A stretch of DNA of 64,000 nucleotides from the NCBI RefSeq assembly GCF_002777825.1, contig NZ_MEIR01000082.1, positions 1 to 64,000 of the forward strand, written 5' to 3'. Positions 49,787 to 58,591 of the stretch are shown here, in pieces. The DNA is from Snodgrassella alvi. Lineage in GTDB: Bacteria; Pseudomonadota; Gammaproteobacteria; Burkholderiales; Neisseriaceae. How positions within the stretch are numbered: position 1 is the first letter of the stretch; every line of letters starts with the position of its first letter. The position numbers were made by a program, and so were the translations under genes. Below the pieces are notes generated by a model. That model was not told where the DNA came from, did no database searches, and saw only the letters and a program-made list of their open reading frames with translations.

Positions 49787-51055
49787 ATGCTCAACCAAGC
49801 CAACGCCATCAGCTTTTTACAGCAACTGTTTCATTACACCGTCAAAGAAGCCAGCCCGATTAATAAAATGAGCGCATGGCTGCCGGCACAAAAACCCCGT
49901 GGACGGATAGTTGTCGTGGGAGCAGGCAAAGCAGCAGCGGCCATGGCCGCTGAATGGGAAAGAATCTGGCCACAGGATTATCCGCCTCTATCTGGCGTGG
50001 TTGTTACCCGTTACGGACATAGCATACCAACTAAGCATATCAAAGTACTGGAAGCCAGCCACCCCCTGCCGGATTCTGCCGGACAGGCAGCCGCTCAGGC
50101 CTTACTCAATGCGGTAAGCGGGTTAAATGCAGATGATCAGGTATATTATCTGGTATCAGGCGGAGCCTCAGCCCTGACCACCCTGCCGGTAGCGGGTATC
50201 ACACTGGCCGACAAACAATATATCAACCGCCAGCTACTCAGCCACGGCGTCCCCATAGAAGCCATGAATACCCTGCGCAAACATCTATCGCGCATAAAGG
50301 GTGGCCGGTTGGCAGAAGCTGCTGCGCCAGCACACATCACCACACTGGCCATATCCGATGTAGTCGGCGACGATATCAGCACCATCGGTTCCGGCGCCGC
50401 AGTAGCTGATCCAACCACACTGGCCGACATAGAAAGTATCGTAAACCAGTATCAGATCGACCTACCCGCCAGTGTGGCTGCTTATTTACATACAGCCGAA
50501 GCAGAAACACCCAAAAATCTTCCTAACAGTAGCGCACATATCATCATTACCCCACATCAGGCTCTGAGTGCCGCGCAACACTGGGCACAAAATCAAGATA
50601 TTGATGTACTTTATCTGGGTGACCGTATCGGTGGCGAAGCACGGGAAGTTGCTCAGGTTATGGCCGGCATTGCCCTGTTTCAGCGTAATCTGCGCCAAAA
50701 CACCAAACCATTATTAATTCTCAGCGGCGGAGAAACCACCGTTACCCTGAACCAACAACAAGGACGCGGCGGCCGTAACAGCGAATTTCTGCTGGCACTG
50801 GCCATTGCCCTGAATGGTGCCGATAACATCTATGCACTGGCCGCAGATACCGACGGCATTGATGGCAGCGAAGACAACGCCGGCGCATGGTTCACCCCAG
50901 ACAGCCTGCTCAAAGCACAGCAGGCCGGACTATGCGCCACTACTCTGCTCCAGCAGCACCGTGCTTATGACTTCTTTGCCGCAACACAACAACTACTACT
51001 AACCACCCCTACTCGCACCAATATCAACGATTTTCGTGCCATACTGGTGCTATAA
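49787..51055 (+). CDS. Glycerate 2-kinase (DUF4147/MOFRL family)
   Basis: A 422-residue protein of the family annotated as glycerate 2-kinase or, in older literature, hydroxypyruvate reductase TtuD. Visible are the N-terminal nucleotide-binding region RGRIVVVGAGKAAAAMA, the loop YYLVSGGASAL and the C-terminal MOFRL region SGGETTVTL, GGRNSEFLLALAIAL, AADTDGIDGSEDNAGAW. It would phosphorylate D-glycerate to 2-phosphoglycerate. AGAGGA precedes the ATG; the longer frame overlaps lysR and is not used. Confidence 0.9.
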   Translation: MLNQANAISFLQQLFHYTVKEASPINKMSAWLPAQKPRGRIVVVGAGKAAAAMAAEWERIWPQDYPPLSGVVVTRYGHSIPTKHIKVLEASHPLPDSAGQAAAQALLNAVSGLNADDQVYYLVSGGASALTTLPVAGITLADKQYINRQLLSHGVPIEAMNTLRKHLSRIKGGRLAEAAAPAHITTLAISDVVGDDISTIGSGAAVADPTTLADIESIVNQYQIDLPASVAAYLHTAEAETPKNLPNSSAHIIITPHQALSAAQHWAQNQDIDVLYLGDRIGGEAREVAQVMAGIALFQRNLRQNTKPLLILSGGETTVTLNQQQGRGGRNSEFLLALAIALNGADNIYALAADTDGIDGSEDNAGAWFTPDSLLKAQQAGLCATTLLQQHRAYDFFAATQQLLLTTPTRTNINDFRAILVL

Positions 51056-51659
51056 CAAAACTGAATACAACAGAAATTAGCCTGCTCAAACTTAATTCAT
51101 AAACAATTAATATAAATCACAGATTTATATATACAACCACCAATATAAATAATTCGGTATTTACAAGGATGCCTAACAATTATGAAAAAATAATGTTCTT
51201 ATTTATATTATTTCTTTTAGCGGTATGTGTTCAAAAGATTACTTTTAGTTGTGATAATCTGCCCACTACTATTGTGGGAATAACTATAATATGCAAAACT
51301 TAAAATCTTTACTGGAGCAAGTAAGGCAAGATTAATATCTGCCGTTATGAATCTTCCTGTATTAATAGTTGCAGGTATGCATAAAGGTGATTTAGTTGAT
51401 TATAATTATTTAATTATAAATGATATTTATAAAGTTCCAGAAATGATTTTCTGAAAATATTATGGATAACTTAATAGAAATTTATATTGTCTGTGGGTAC
51501 TATAAACAAATTTTTTGCAATGTAAATTTGAACTTTATATCCCATATATCTGACCTGAAATTTGCGGTTAGATTTTCAATATCATCTACATCCTGCACTA
51601 TATAATTTATTTTAGTATATACCAGATGAATTAAAAATCTCATATTAAATTAAAAGATA
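51056..51659. other. AT-rich region with possible gene fragments
   Basis: No intact gene is evident. A 44-codon frame at 51169-51303 (MPNNYEKIMFLFILFLLAVC...) behind AAGG could encode a single-helix peptide. In another frame, right after it, a fragment reading ASKARLISAVMNLPVLIVAG and continuing MHKGDLVDYNYLII ends at 51454; it looks protein-like but lacks a start and I do not recognise it. The two may be pieces of one broken gene. Confidence 0.4.
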
Positions 51660-52193
51660 TTATTTAATTGAATTGATTCTTTTTACCTTTTTATTTTCCC
51701 ATTTATTCGATAGCCATTCTATTTCTTGATAATAGGTGAAAATTCCTTTTCTTCTGCGAATCTCTGCTACTAAGGGCGCAACAGCTTTCCAGATTTTTAG
51801 CAAATTTGTACAAAAATATTCTTTATAGATTTTCTCATCAAAAGCTTTTTTACGGATACCTAAAGCAATAAATTCGAGTCGATTCAATACGTATCGTATA
51901 TTTTTTAATTCCTCATGTTCAATATCAATAAATCTAGCATAATTAACCAAACAAACATCATTATTAATTAGTTTGCTGATACTTGCATATTTTTCCTTAT
52001 AAACTTTGTCTTGTTCCGTAGCAATAATTAAATCAATAGTAGTTCGTCTACACTCTCTTTTTCCATTTAAATAAATAACATAAACAGCGGCAATCGCAGA
52101 TAAAATTACAGCTCCTGTTTGCACCCAGAAGCCGTACGATCCACCAAGTATTAAATTGGCCTGCTTTGTAATTTCAATTTCCATCCCAACCAT
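51660..52193 (-). CDS. Membrane-anchored DUF4760-like protein
   Basis: 177 residues: one N-terminal membrane helix (WVQTGAVILSAIAAVYVIYL) and a helical cytoplasmic part with VLNRLEFIALGIRKKAFDE and the Trp-rich tail IEWLSNKWENKK, which recall DUF4760 proteins of unknown function. The start could be this ATG or one nine bases later; neither has a strong ribosome binding site. AT-rich and flanked by non-coding sequence on both sides, it may be a recent arrival. Confidence 0.6.
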   Translation of the reverse strand: MVGMEIEITKQANLILGGSYGFWVQTGAVILSAIAAVYVIYLNGKRECRRTTIDLIIATEQDKVYKEKYASISKLINNDVCLVNYARFIDIEHEELKNIRYVLNRLEFIALGIRKKAFDEKIYKEYFCTNLLKIWKAVAPLVAEIRRRKGIFTYYQEIEWLSNKWENKKVKRINSIK

Positions 52194-52196
52194 CAA

Positions 52197-52669
52197 AATA
52201 AATTCTTTTCATCAATTCAATCCTTTATGGCTGGCATAATCCGTTTTCAAAATAAATAAACTAACCATTTACATGAGACATTATTATCAAAAATTTACCA
52301 ATAATCAATAATTATTTATATAGTTTAGCATATGTTTACTCCGATTATTACTGTATCAACAACAGACTGTTTACTATTATATCTAAATCGCAGCCAGTAC
52401 ACTCATGTCCAGACGGAAGCTATTTCTTTATTTATTTATTTATTTAACTTTATTTTGAAACACATAACATAAAATCTGAGTATTTAAAGTAGTTCACTGT
52501 TCAATAAGCTCCATTGATAAATTTAACTATAGAAACAATATTTATTCTTTTTAAAATTATCAATTCAGCATTTTATACCTATCTCAAATACAGTTTCTTT
52601 AGCGAATGCATAAATCATTATTAATAGTGTAGCTATTTTCAATAACAATACTGAAATAGGAAATATGCT
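52197..52669. other. AT-rich intergenic region
   Basis: Divergent upstream region of the DUF4760-like gene and the 124-residue gene. Nothing coding or RNA-like was seen; there are short TTTATTTATTTATTTATT runs near 52420-52445. Confidence 0.45.
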
Positions 52670-53044
52670 ATGACTAAATTATCACCACAACTGGCAGACG
52701 GTGCTGCCACTCTTCTGCTCAATGCTCAGGCTGTAGGCATTATTCGCAATCCAGATTTATCAATAGCAGAAAAAGCCAGGCGGATTAGTCCAGAAGACCT
52801 TGCACTGTTGCTGCACTGCTGCGAATCAGAAGATTATATTTTGCAGGAATTGCTGCAAACATTGGGCAAATTGTTAATTGAACGAGAAAATCTAGGTGGC
52901 GTGGCTACAGTAAGTATGGCAGAAATGCTAAGTTTTTCTGGCAGTTTGAATACGCTGATAGGAGGATTATGGTACTGTATGGCCGAAATCAGGCAACAGG
53001 CACTTGCTATCAGCCTATATCATGCGAGCACCATAAAACAATAA
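52670..53044 (+). CDS. Conserved-looking hypothetical helical protein
   Basis: A 124-residue, mostly helical protein without signal or membrane segments; no family recognised. Codon composition is like the core genes, AGGAAAT lies before the ATG, and a strong terminator follows, which supports a real gene. Noted segments are KARRISPEDLALLLHCCESE and LIGGLWYCMAEIRQQAL. Confidence 0.65.
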   Translation: MTKLSPQLADGAATLLLNAQAVGIIRNPDLSIAEKARRISPEDLALLLHCCESEDYILQELLQTLGKLLIERENLGGVATVSMAEMLSFSGSLNTLIGGLWYCMAEIRQQALAISLYHASTIKQ

Positions 53045-53063
53045 TGCTTTCAGGCTAAAAAGC

Positions 53064-53101
53064 AGCCAGTGTATCCGTTTGACAGATATACTGGCTTTTT
53101 T
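53064..53101 (+). terminator. Terminator of the 124-residue gene
   Basis: AGCCAGTGTATC pairs with GATATACTGGCT (one mismatch) around a nine-base loop and runs into six T residues. Confidence 0.88.
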
Positions 53102-53150
53102 GCCGCATACCGGCGTGATTCACAACTGTGTATGTATTATGTTCCGAGTA

Positions 53151-53627
53151 TTACAGAGTTAGCTCCATCTGGATATTCACTCTGTTATATGCGCTGGGAT
53201 GATCGGTGATTTCTTTAAAGCCAGCTTTCTGGTACAGATGAATGGCCGGCTTCAGGCTGGTATGGCTTTCTATATACAGTTTTTTCGCGCCCTGCTCTCG
53301 CGCTTTGACTATCATGGCATCTATTAGCTGTGAACCAATGTGCTTGCCCTGAGCTTCTGGTGCTACAGCCAGTTTGGCCAGTTCAAAATCGTAGGGATCA
53401 CCATCTAGTTTTACCAGCGCGCATACGCCTACAGGCTTTCCATTATCCAGTGCAACCAGTATGTAGCCACCTTTTTCAACGATGGCCTGTCTGGGATTAT
53501 CAAGTAGCTGATAATCGCTGTCTTCCATTTCAAAGTATTTGGCTATCCATGCTGCATTTAAATCCCGGAAAGCAGACTGATAGCGATCGTTATAATCGAC
53601 AATCTGCATTTTTTCTGTTGCACTCAT
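53151..53627 (-). CDS. GNAT-family N-acetyltransferase
   Basis: 158 residues with the GNAT acetyl-CoA fold: GYILVALDNGKPVGVCALVK, then LAKLAVAPEAQGKHIGSQLI (acetyl-CoA pyrophosphate-binding motif QGKHIG), and YIESHTSLKPAIHLYQKAGF. Substrate unknown. The ATG follows AAGGATG; the longer frame runs into the neighbouring gene. It lies 10 bases after the HAD gene, so hda, HAD and GNAT form an operon. Confidence 0.9.
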   Translation of the reverse strand: MSATEKMQIVDYNDRYQSAFRDLNAAWIAKYFEMEDSDYQLLDNPRQAIVEKGGYILVALDNGKPVGVCALVKLDGDPYDFELAKLAVAPEAQGKHIGSQLIDAMIVKAREQGAKKLYIESHTSLKPAIHLYQKAGFKEITDHPSAYNRVNIQMELTL

Positions 53628-53637
53628 GCTGCATCCT

Positions 53638-54303
53638 TTACATGAAATTGAGTATCGGCCAGCCATGGCGGCGCGCATATTGCGCCAGTTTTTCATCAGG
53701 ATTAACAGCCACTGGGTCGGTTACTTCTTTCAGCAGTGGCAGATCATTGTGCGAATCACTGTAAAAATACACTTTGGCAAAATCGCTCATTTGCTGCCCG
53801 CGCTGTGCCAGCCATTGTTGCAGGCGGGTAACTTTGCCCTCTTTAAAGCTGGGCGTGCCAATATAGCGTCCGGTGTAATTACCTGCCACATCAGTTTCTA
53901 ACTGTACGCCGATAATATTCTGAATACCAAATGTTTTTGCAATCGGAGCGATAATAAATTCATTAGTGGCAGATAGTAGCAACATTTCATCACCGGCATC
54001 ACGATGTCCTTGTACCAGCATTTTTGCCATAGTAGAAATATGCGGCACGATAAAATCGCGCATGTATTCGGCATGCATTTCGGCCAGTTCGGCACGGCTG
54101 AAACGTGCCAGAGGTGCAAGCTGAAATTGCAGGAATTCATCAATATCCAGACAGCCGTTGAGGTAATCCTGATAGAATTTATCGTTTTTCATATCGACAA
54201 ATGATTGGTCTACCAGTCCTTTTTGCATCAGATACTTCGGCCATTCATTATCCGAATCACAGTTAATCAGAGTGTGGTCAAGGTCAAAAATAGCCAGATT
54301 CAT
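53638..54303 (-). CDS. HAD-superfamily hydrolase, subfamily IB
   Basis: 221 residues with all HAD motifs: nucleophile DLDHTL at the start (FDLDHTLINCDSDNEW), motif II LLLSATNEF, the conserved lysine in FKEGKV, and motif III YFYSDSHNDLPLL. This pattern is the SerB-like/CicA group of phosphatases. The substrate is not known; phosphoserine is possible but relatives act on other phosphomonoesters. Its ATG overlaps the hda stop (ATGA). Confidence 0.9.
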   Translation of the reverse strand: MNLAIFDLDHTLINCDSDNEWPKYLMQKGLVDQSFVDMKNDKFYQDYLNGCLDIDEFLQFQLAPLARFSRAELAEMHAEYMRDFIVPHISTMAKMLVQGHRDAGDEMLLLSATNEFIIAPIAKTFGIQNIIGVQLETDVAGNYTGRYIGTPSFKEGKVTRLQQWLAQRGQQMSDFAKVYFYSDSHNDLPLLKEVTDPVAVNPDEKLAQYARRHGWPILNFM

Positions 54304-54968
54304 GCATGTTCCTGTTGTTTGAGTAGCTGGCGCAATAATGTTAAGGTGATGCGCCGCCCCTGCGCCAGTGAATAATCATTCAGGGTGTTAAGCATCAGAA
54401 GCAGGCTGTCCAGATCGCGCCGCCAGTGAGCAAGCAAGTAACGGATAACTTCAGCATCCACCGGTATCTGCCGCGCATGCGCCATGCCTACCAGTGCATT
54501 AAATTTTTCTTCATCACTTAATGGTTTGATTTCATACACCAGACAAAAGGCCATGCGTGTACGTAAATCTTCACGAATCATGAGCTGTTGAGGCGGAATG
54601 GCAGAGCTCAAGAGTAAATTACCGTGACGGCTGTTACGAAAATGGTTGAAGAGAGAAAATAGTTGCTGCTGCTCGGTGGCACTAAGTAATTCAATCTGGT
54701 CTACGGCAACGTAGTCAAGGTCAAACAGCCAGTAGCCAAGGCCTTCTCTGGCGGCATCTACATATTCAGCTTTCAACCCGCGCGACTGTGCCTGTGCCAC
54801 CCATGCTTTGAGCAAATGGCTTTTACCGCTGCCGGCCTCCCCCCAGACAAAAATAAATGGGTCGGCCTGCTGTTGTAATACGTAAATCAATTCTGCATTG
54901 GTATGGCCAAGAAATTTATCAAATCCGGGATAGCTGCGATCATCAAAGTCAAATATCAGTTGGTTCAC
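54300..54968 (-). CDS. hda: DnaA-related protein Hda
   Basis: 222 residues: a AAA+ domain resembling DnaA domain III without the DNA-binding domain. Walker A is GEAGSGKSHLL, Walker B region LDYVAVDQIELL, and sensor II region is near RRDLDSLLLML. The N-terminal QLIFDFDDRSYPGFDKFLG includes the clamp-binding type sequence (QLIFDF). Hda with the beta clamp makes DnaA hydrolyse ATP and so prevents re-initiation of replication. Confidence 0.92.
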   Translation of the reverse strand: MNQLIFDFDDRSYPGFDKFLGHTNAELIYVLQQQADPFIFVWGEAGSGKSHLLKAWVAQAQSRGLKAEYVDAAREGLGYWLFDLDYVAVDQIELLSATEQQQLFSLFNHFRNSRHGNLLLSSAIPPQQLMIREDLRTRMAFCLVYEIKPLSDEEKFNALVGMAHARQIPVDAEVIRYLLAHWRRDLDSLLLMLNTLNDYSLAQGRRITLTLLRQLLKQQEHA

Positions 54969-55114
54969 TACGGTAGACCAGTTTGAAAAGGTAGTGCGGC
55001 CTTTGATTGTACGCTGTCTGCTTTGTTTATTTCAAGCAGCACAATGGAGTAATTCTGCTGAGGAATAAGGATTTTATGTCGGCCAGTACTGTTTGGGCAG
55101 ATACACGGAAATAT

Positions 55115-57808
55115 TCATTCAGTCGGCACAGCGGCAAATACTTGTGCCCATAGCTGCTTCACCACCTGATAATGCGCCAGTAAATTGGCGTCTATGGGGG
55201 TAGTGACGGCATCACGCAGGCGGGTATTATGCTGTTGCTGACGATAATAGCGATAGGCAGCGCGGCTGCCTTCAGCCAGACTACTGTCTACCAGTCCTAG
55301 TTCGGCTGCGATGCTGAGCAGGGCGATATTGCCGTAATTCTGTAATAATTGCGGGTACTGATGTGCGTAGGCCAGTATCAGATACTGCACGATGAATTCG
55401 ACATCCACGACGCCACCACGGGCATATTTCACATTGCTGTCTACGGGCGGATGAGTAGGAAACATTTTTTCGCGCATGGCAATGATTTCAGTGCGCAACT
55501 CATCAATATCACGCTGGCGGCACAGGATTTCGTCCCGCACCGCATCAAAGCGAGTACCCACTGTACTGTCTCCGCCAATAAAGCGCGCTCGGGTTAAGGC
55601 CTGATGCTCCCATATCCATGCACTTTCGCGTTGATAGCGTTCAAATGCCTGTATATGGGTAACAGTAAAACCTGAATCGCCGTTCGGGCGCAGGCGTAAG
55701 TCAATATCATAGAGCATACCGGCACCAGTAGGTACGGTAAGCCAGCTAGTCAAACGGCGTGCCAGACGGGTATAGATGTCGATAGCATCCGGATGATCAT
55801 CGGCAAATACATAAACCAGATCCAAATCAGAGGTATAGCCTAGCTCTTTGCCACCCAGTTTGCCATAGCCAATCACAGCAAAATGAGGAGTATCGGTGTG
55901 CCGGCGCGGCAATTGTGCCCACACTCTTGCCAATGCGGTTTCAATGATTAAATCGGCCAGAGCAGAAAGCTGGTCAGACAATGCTTCCACCGTCCACAAA
56001 CCTGCCAAATCCTGCACGGCCAGACGGAAAGTCCACGCATGCTGAAACCGGCGCAAAACATCCATTTGTGTTTCAACATCCCCATGGCAGTCATCAAGTA
56101 CGCGTACCAGTTCCTGTGCATGTGCTGCCCAGTCGGTATCTATGCGCATCAATTCATTGCTGAGCAGTTCATCCAGCAACACCGGATGCTGTTGTAAATA
56201 GGTAGCCACCCAGCTACTCTGGCTCATCAGTCCGGCCAGTTTTTCCAGCGCTTCTGGGTGCTCATGCATAAAGGCCAGATAGGAACTACGCCGGCCTATG
56301 GCTTCGAGAAAATCCAGTAAGCGGGTTAATGTGGTGTCAGGCTGGGGATATTTTGCCGCTACACTAAGCACAGATGGTATCATTTCATCAAAACGCTGTT
56401 GCACTGCGGGCGACAACTGTCGGTACTGGCTGCCATGATGTAGCTGTTGCAGACGCAACAATACCTTTTTAGCATCAAATCCATACGTTGCCAGTAAGGC
56501 TGTTTTTTCTTCGCAGTCGCTTTCATCCTGCCATACGCGTACCATATCTGGGTTTTGTGGCCTGGCTTTATCGTCCGGATCAATAAATATGGCATTAAAA
56601 ATCTGGTTTACAGCCTCTCTATGCTGATTCAGTGCAGCCAGATAATCGACATAATTGTCATAACCCATACTCTGTGCCAGCATCTGCTGTTGTTCTGCGC
56701 CTATGGGCAGCATCTGGGTTTGCTGGTCATCCCAGTATTGTAACCGGTGCTCGGTATCACGCAGAAAATGGTAGGCTTGCAGCAAGGTATCCACGTTATC
56801 CTGTTGCAGCATGCCTTGCTGTAGCAGTGTTTGCAGGGTTTCCTGTGTACCTTTCAGTTGCAGGCTGCGTACTTGTCCGCCACGTATCAACTGGAAAATC
56901 TGTGCGACAAATTCCACTTCGCGGATGCCACCTGCGCCAAGTTTGATATTATCGGCCATGCCCTTACGGGTAACTTCGCGCTGAATCTGCTGATGCAGGC
57001 TGCGCATAGCATCGTAGGCATTAAAATCTAGATATTTGCGGTACACAAACGGCCGCACCAGTGCCGCTATATTATTCGGATAATCAGTAATCAGGCGCGC
57101 TTTTGTCCATGCATAGCGCTCCCATTCCCGCCCGTGCAGAATCAGATACTGTTCCAGTGCCGTTTCATTAATCACCAGTGCTCCGGCATCACCATCAGGA
57201 CGCAGACGCATGTCAACGCGAAAAACCTGCCCGTCGCCAGTAATATCATTTAACAAAGCGATGATTTTCTGACCAACTTTGGTAAAAAATTCCTGATTGC
57301 TTTTCTGCCGTTTGCCATTGGTGTCACCAGCTTCGGGAAAAATAAAAATCAAATCAATATCAGAAGAAACATTCAGTTCATAACCACCCATTTTGCCCAT
57401 ACCCACTACACTAAGGCGCTGAGGCGTGGCACTGTGATAACCAATCGGTTCGCCATACAGGCCAGCATAATAGGTATGCGCATACTGCTCGGCAACATTG
57501 ATAGCAAAATCAGCCAGATGAGTAATGGTGGTGGTAACTTCAGCCAGATCACTCACACGCGCCAAATCCCGCGCCATGATATGTGCCATCACATAACGGC
57601 GCAACAGGCGTAACTGCCGTGCCAGTTCGGCTTCATTTTCACTAACCTGTAATTGCCCCCAGTCAGCAAAATCATGAAAATCTTCTGCTGTCAGACGCCG
57701 TTGCAGCCATGGATACAGCTTGTCCTGATCAAGTAGATGATTATCCAGTAAACGACTAAGAAACAGTGAATATGGGCGGGCAGTGGCGAGAATTTGTGCG
57801 GGAGTCAT
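55115..57808 (-). CDS. glnE: Bifunctional glutamine synthetase adenylyltransferase/deadenylase
   Basis: 897 residues. Two homologous nucleotidyltransferase halves are visible: the deadenylase with GKMGGYELNVSSDIDLIFIF near residue 140-155, and the adenylylase with GYGKLGGKELGYTSDLDLVY near 645-665. Further family segments are GAGGIREVEFVAQIFQLIRGG and GGVVDVEFIVQYLIL. It switches glutamine synthetase activity by AMP attachment and removal in response to nitrogen signalled by PII. Confidence 0.97.
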   Translation of the reverse strand: MTPAQILATARPYSLFLSRLLDNHLLDQDKLYPWLQRRLTAEDFHDFADWGQLQVSENEAELARQLRLLRRYVMAHIMARDLARVSDLAEVTTTITHLADFAINVAEQYAHTYYAGLYGEPIGYHSATPQRLSVVGMGKMGGYELNVSSDIDLIFIFPEAGDTNGKRQKSNQEFFTKVGQKIIALLNDITGDGQVFRVDMRLRPDGDAGALVINETALEQYLILHGREWERYAWTKARLITDYPNNIAALVRPFVYRKYLDFNAYDAMRSLHQQIQREVTRKGMADNIKLGAGGIREVEFVAQIFQLIRGGQVRSLQLKGTQETLQTLLQQGMLQQDNVDTLLQAYHFLRDTEHRLQYWDDQQTQMLPIGAEQQQMLAQSMGYDNYVDYLAALNQHREAVNQIFNAIFIDPDDKARPQNPDMVRVWQDESDCEEKTALLATYGFDAKKVLLRLQQLHHGSQYRQLSPAVQQRFDEMIPSVLSVAAKYPQPDTTLTRLLDFLEAIGRRSSYLAFMHEHPEALEKLAGLMSQSSWVATYLQQHPVLLDELLSNELMRIDTDWAAHAQELVRVLDDCHGDVETQMDVLRRFQHAWTFRLAVQDLAGLWTVEALSDQLSALADLIIETALARVWAQLPRRHTDTPHFAVIGYGKLGGKELGYTSDLDLVYVFADDHPDAIDIYTRLARRLTSWLTVPTGAGMLYDIDLRLRPNGDSGFTVTHIQAFERYQRESAWIWEHQALTRARFIGGDSTVGTRFDAVRDEILCRQRDIDELRTEIIAMREKMFPTHPPVDSNVKYARGGVVDVEFIVQYLILAYAHQYPQLLQNYGNIALLSIAAELGLVDSSLAEGSRAAYRYYRQQQHNTRLRDAVTTPIDANLLAHYQVVKQLWAQVFAAVPTE

Positions 57809-57943
57809 GATGCTATCAATAAGAAAATTAAAGCATGGTTACATCATACCGTCTGGTTCTGACGCTGTGAACTGTCAGCCAGAATACAATCGTTTTCTGA
57901 CTGCCCACGCAACACTGGCCAGCGCCAGTTAACAGGTAAAAAT

Positions 57944-57980
57944 AAAGGGAATATTCAGCCCTAAGCAAATATTCCCTTTA
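57944..57980 (-). terminator. Terminator of slyD
   Basis: AAAGGGAATATT pairs with AATATTCCCTTT; on the minus strand it is followed by ATTTTTACC. A second perfect hairpin (GATACAGCCAC/GTGGCTGTATC) lies between it and the slyD stop. Confidence 0.75.
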
Positions 57981-58017
57981 ATCGTGCGATACAGCCACTA
58001 CGTGGCTGTATCAGTCA

Positions 58018-58497
58018 TTAGTGATGATGGTCGTGCGCGCCATGCACATGGCCATGTTCCAACTCTTCAGCAGTAGCAGGGCGAATGTCTTTCACCGTTG
58101 CGATGAAGCGAATGCGCTGGCCTGCCAATGGATGATTACCATCCACCACTGCTTTGCCATCGGCCACATCAGTAATGCGGTATACCATTACCTCACCAGT
58201 TTCCGGGTCGTCAGCTTCAAACATCATGCCCACTTCCACTTCAACCGGAAAAACATCCAGCGGTTCAATGCGAATCAAATCTTCTTCCTGTTCACCAAAT
58301 GCATCATCCGGTGCCAGTGTTACATCCACCACATCGCCTACTTCTTTGTCATGTAACTGTTCTTCCACCAGTGGAAAAATACCATCATAACCACCATGCA
58401 AATAGCTAATCGGTTCTTCAGTTTTGTCTATTAGCTGGTTATCAGCATTAAACATTTCATAATCCAGCATCACAACAGAGTTTTTGGCGATTTTCAT
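58018..58497 (-). CDS. slyD: FKBP-type peptidyl-prolyl isomerase, SlyD-like
   Basis: 159 residues. The FKBP fold (MKIAKNSVVMLDYEMFNADN, ISYLHGGYDGIFPLVEEQL) is interrupted by the inserted chaperone flap (PDDAFGEQEEDLIRIEPLDVFP) as in SlyD. The tail EHGHVHGAHDHHH is a short histidine-rich metal-binding end, as in nickel-handling SlyD proteins. I chose the ATG opening MKIAKN; 24 longer residues are not homologous. Confidence 0.93.
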   Translation of the reverse strand: MKIAKNSVVMLDYEMFNADNQLIDKTEEPISYLHGGYDGIFPLVEEQLHDKEVGDVVDVTLAPDDAFGEQEEDLIRIEPLDVFPVEVEVGMMFEADDPETGEVMVYRITDVADGKAVVDGNHPLAGQRIRFIATVKDIRPATAEELEHGHVHGAHDHHH

Positions 58498-58591
58498 AAC
58501 ATTTTTCCATAATAAACTGCATTCGCAGCAAACAGTGTCTAGTTTAACATGGAACAAGCAAAGCCACATGCAACAGCCGTAAAGTGCACCA

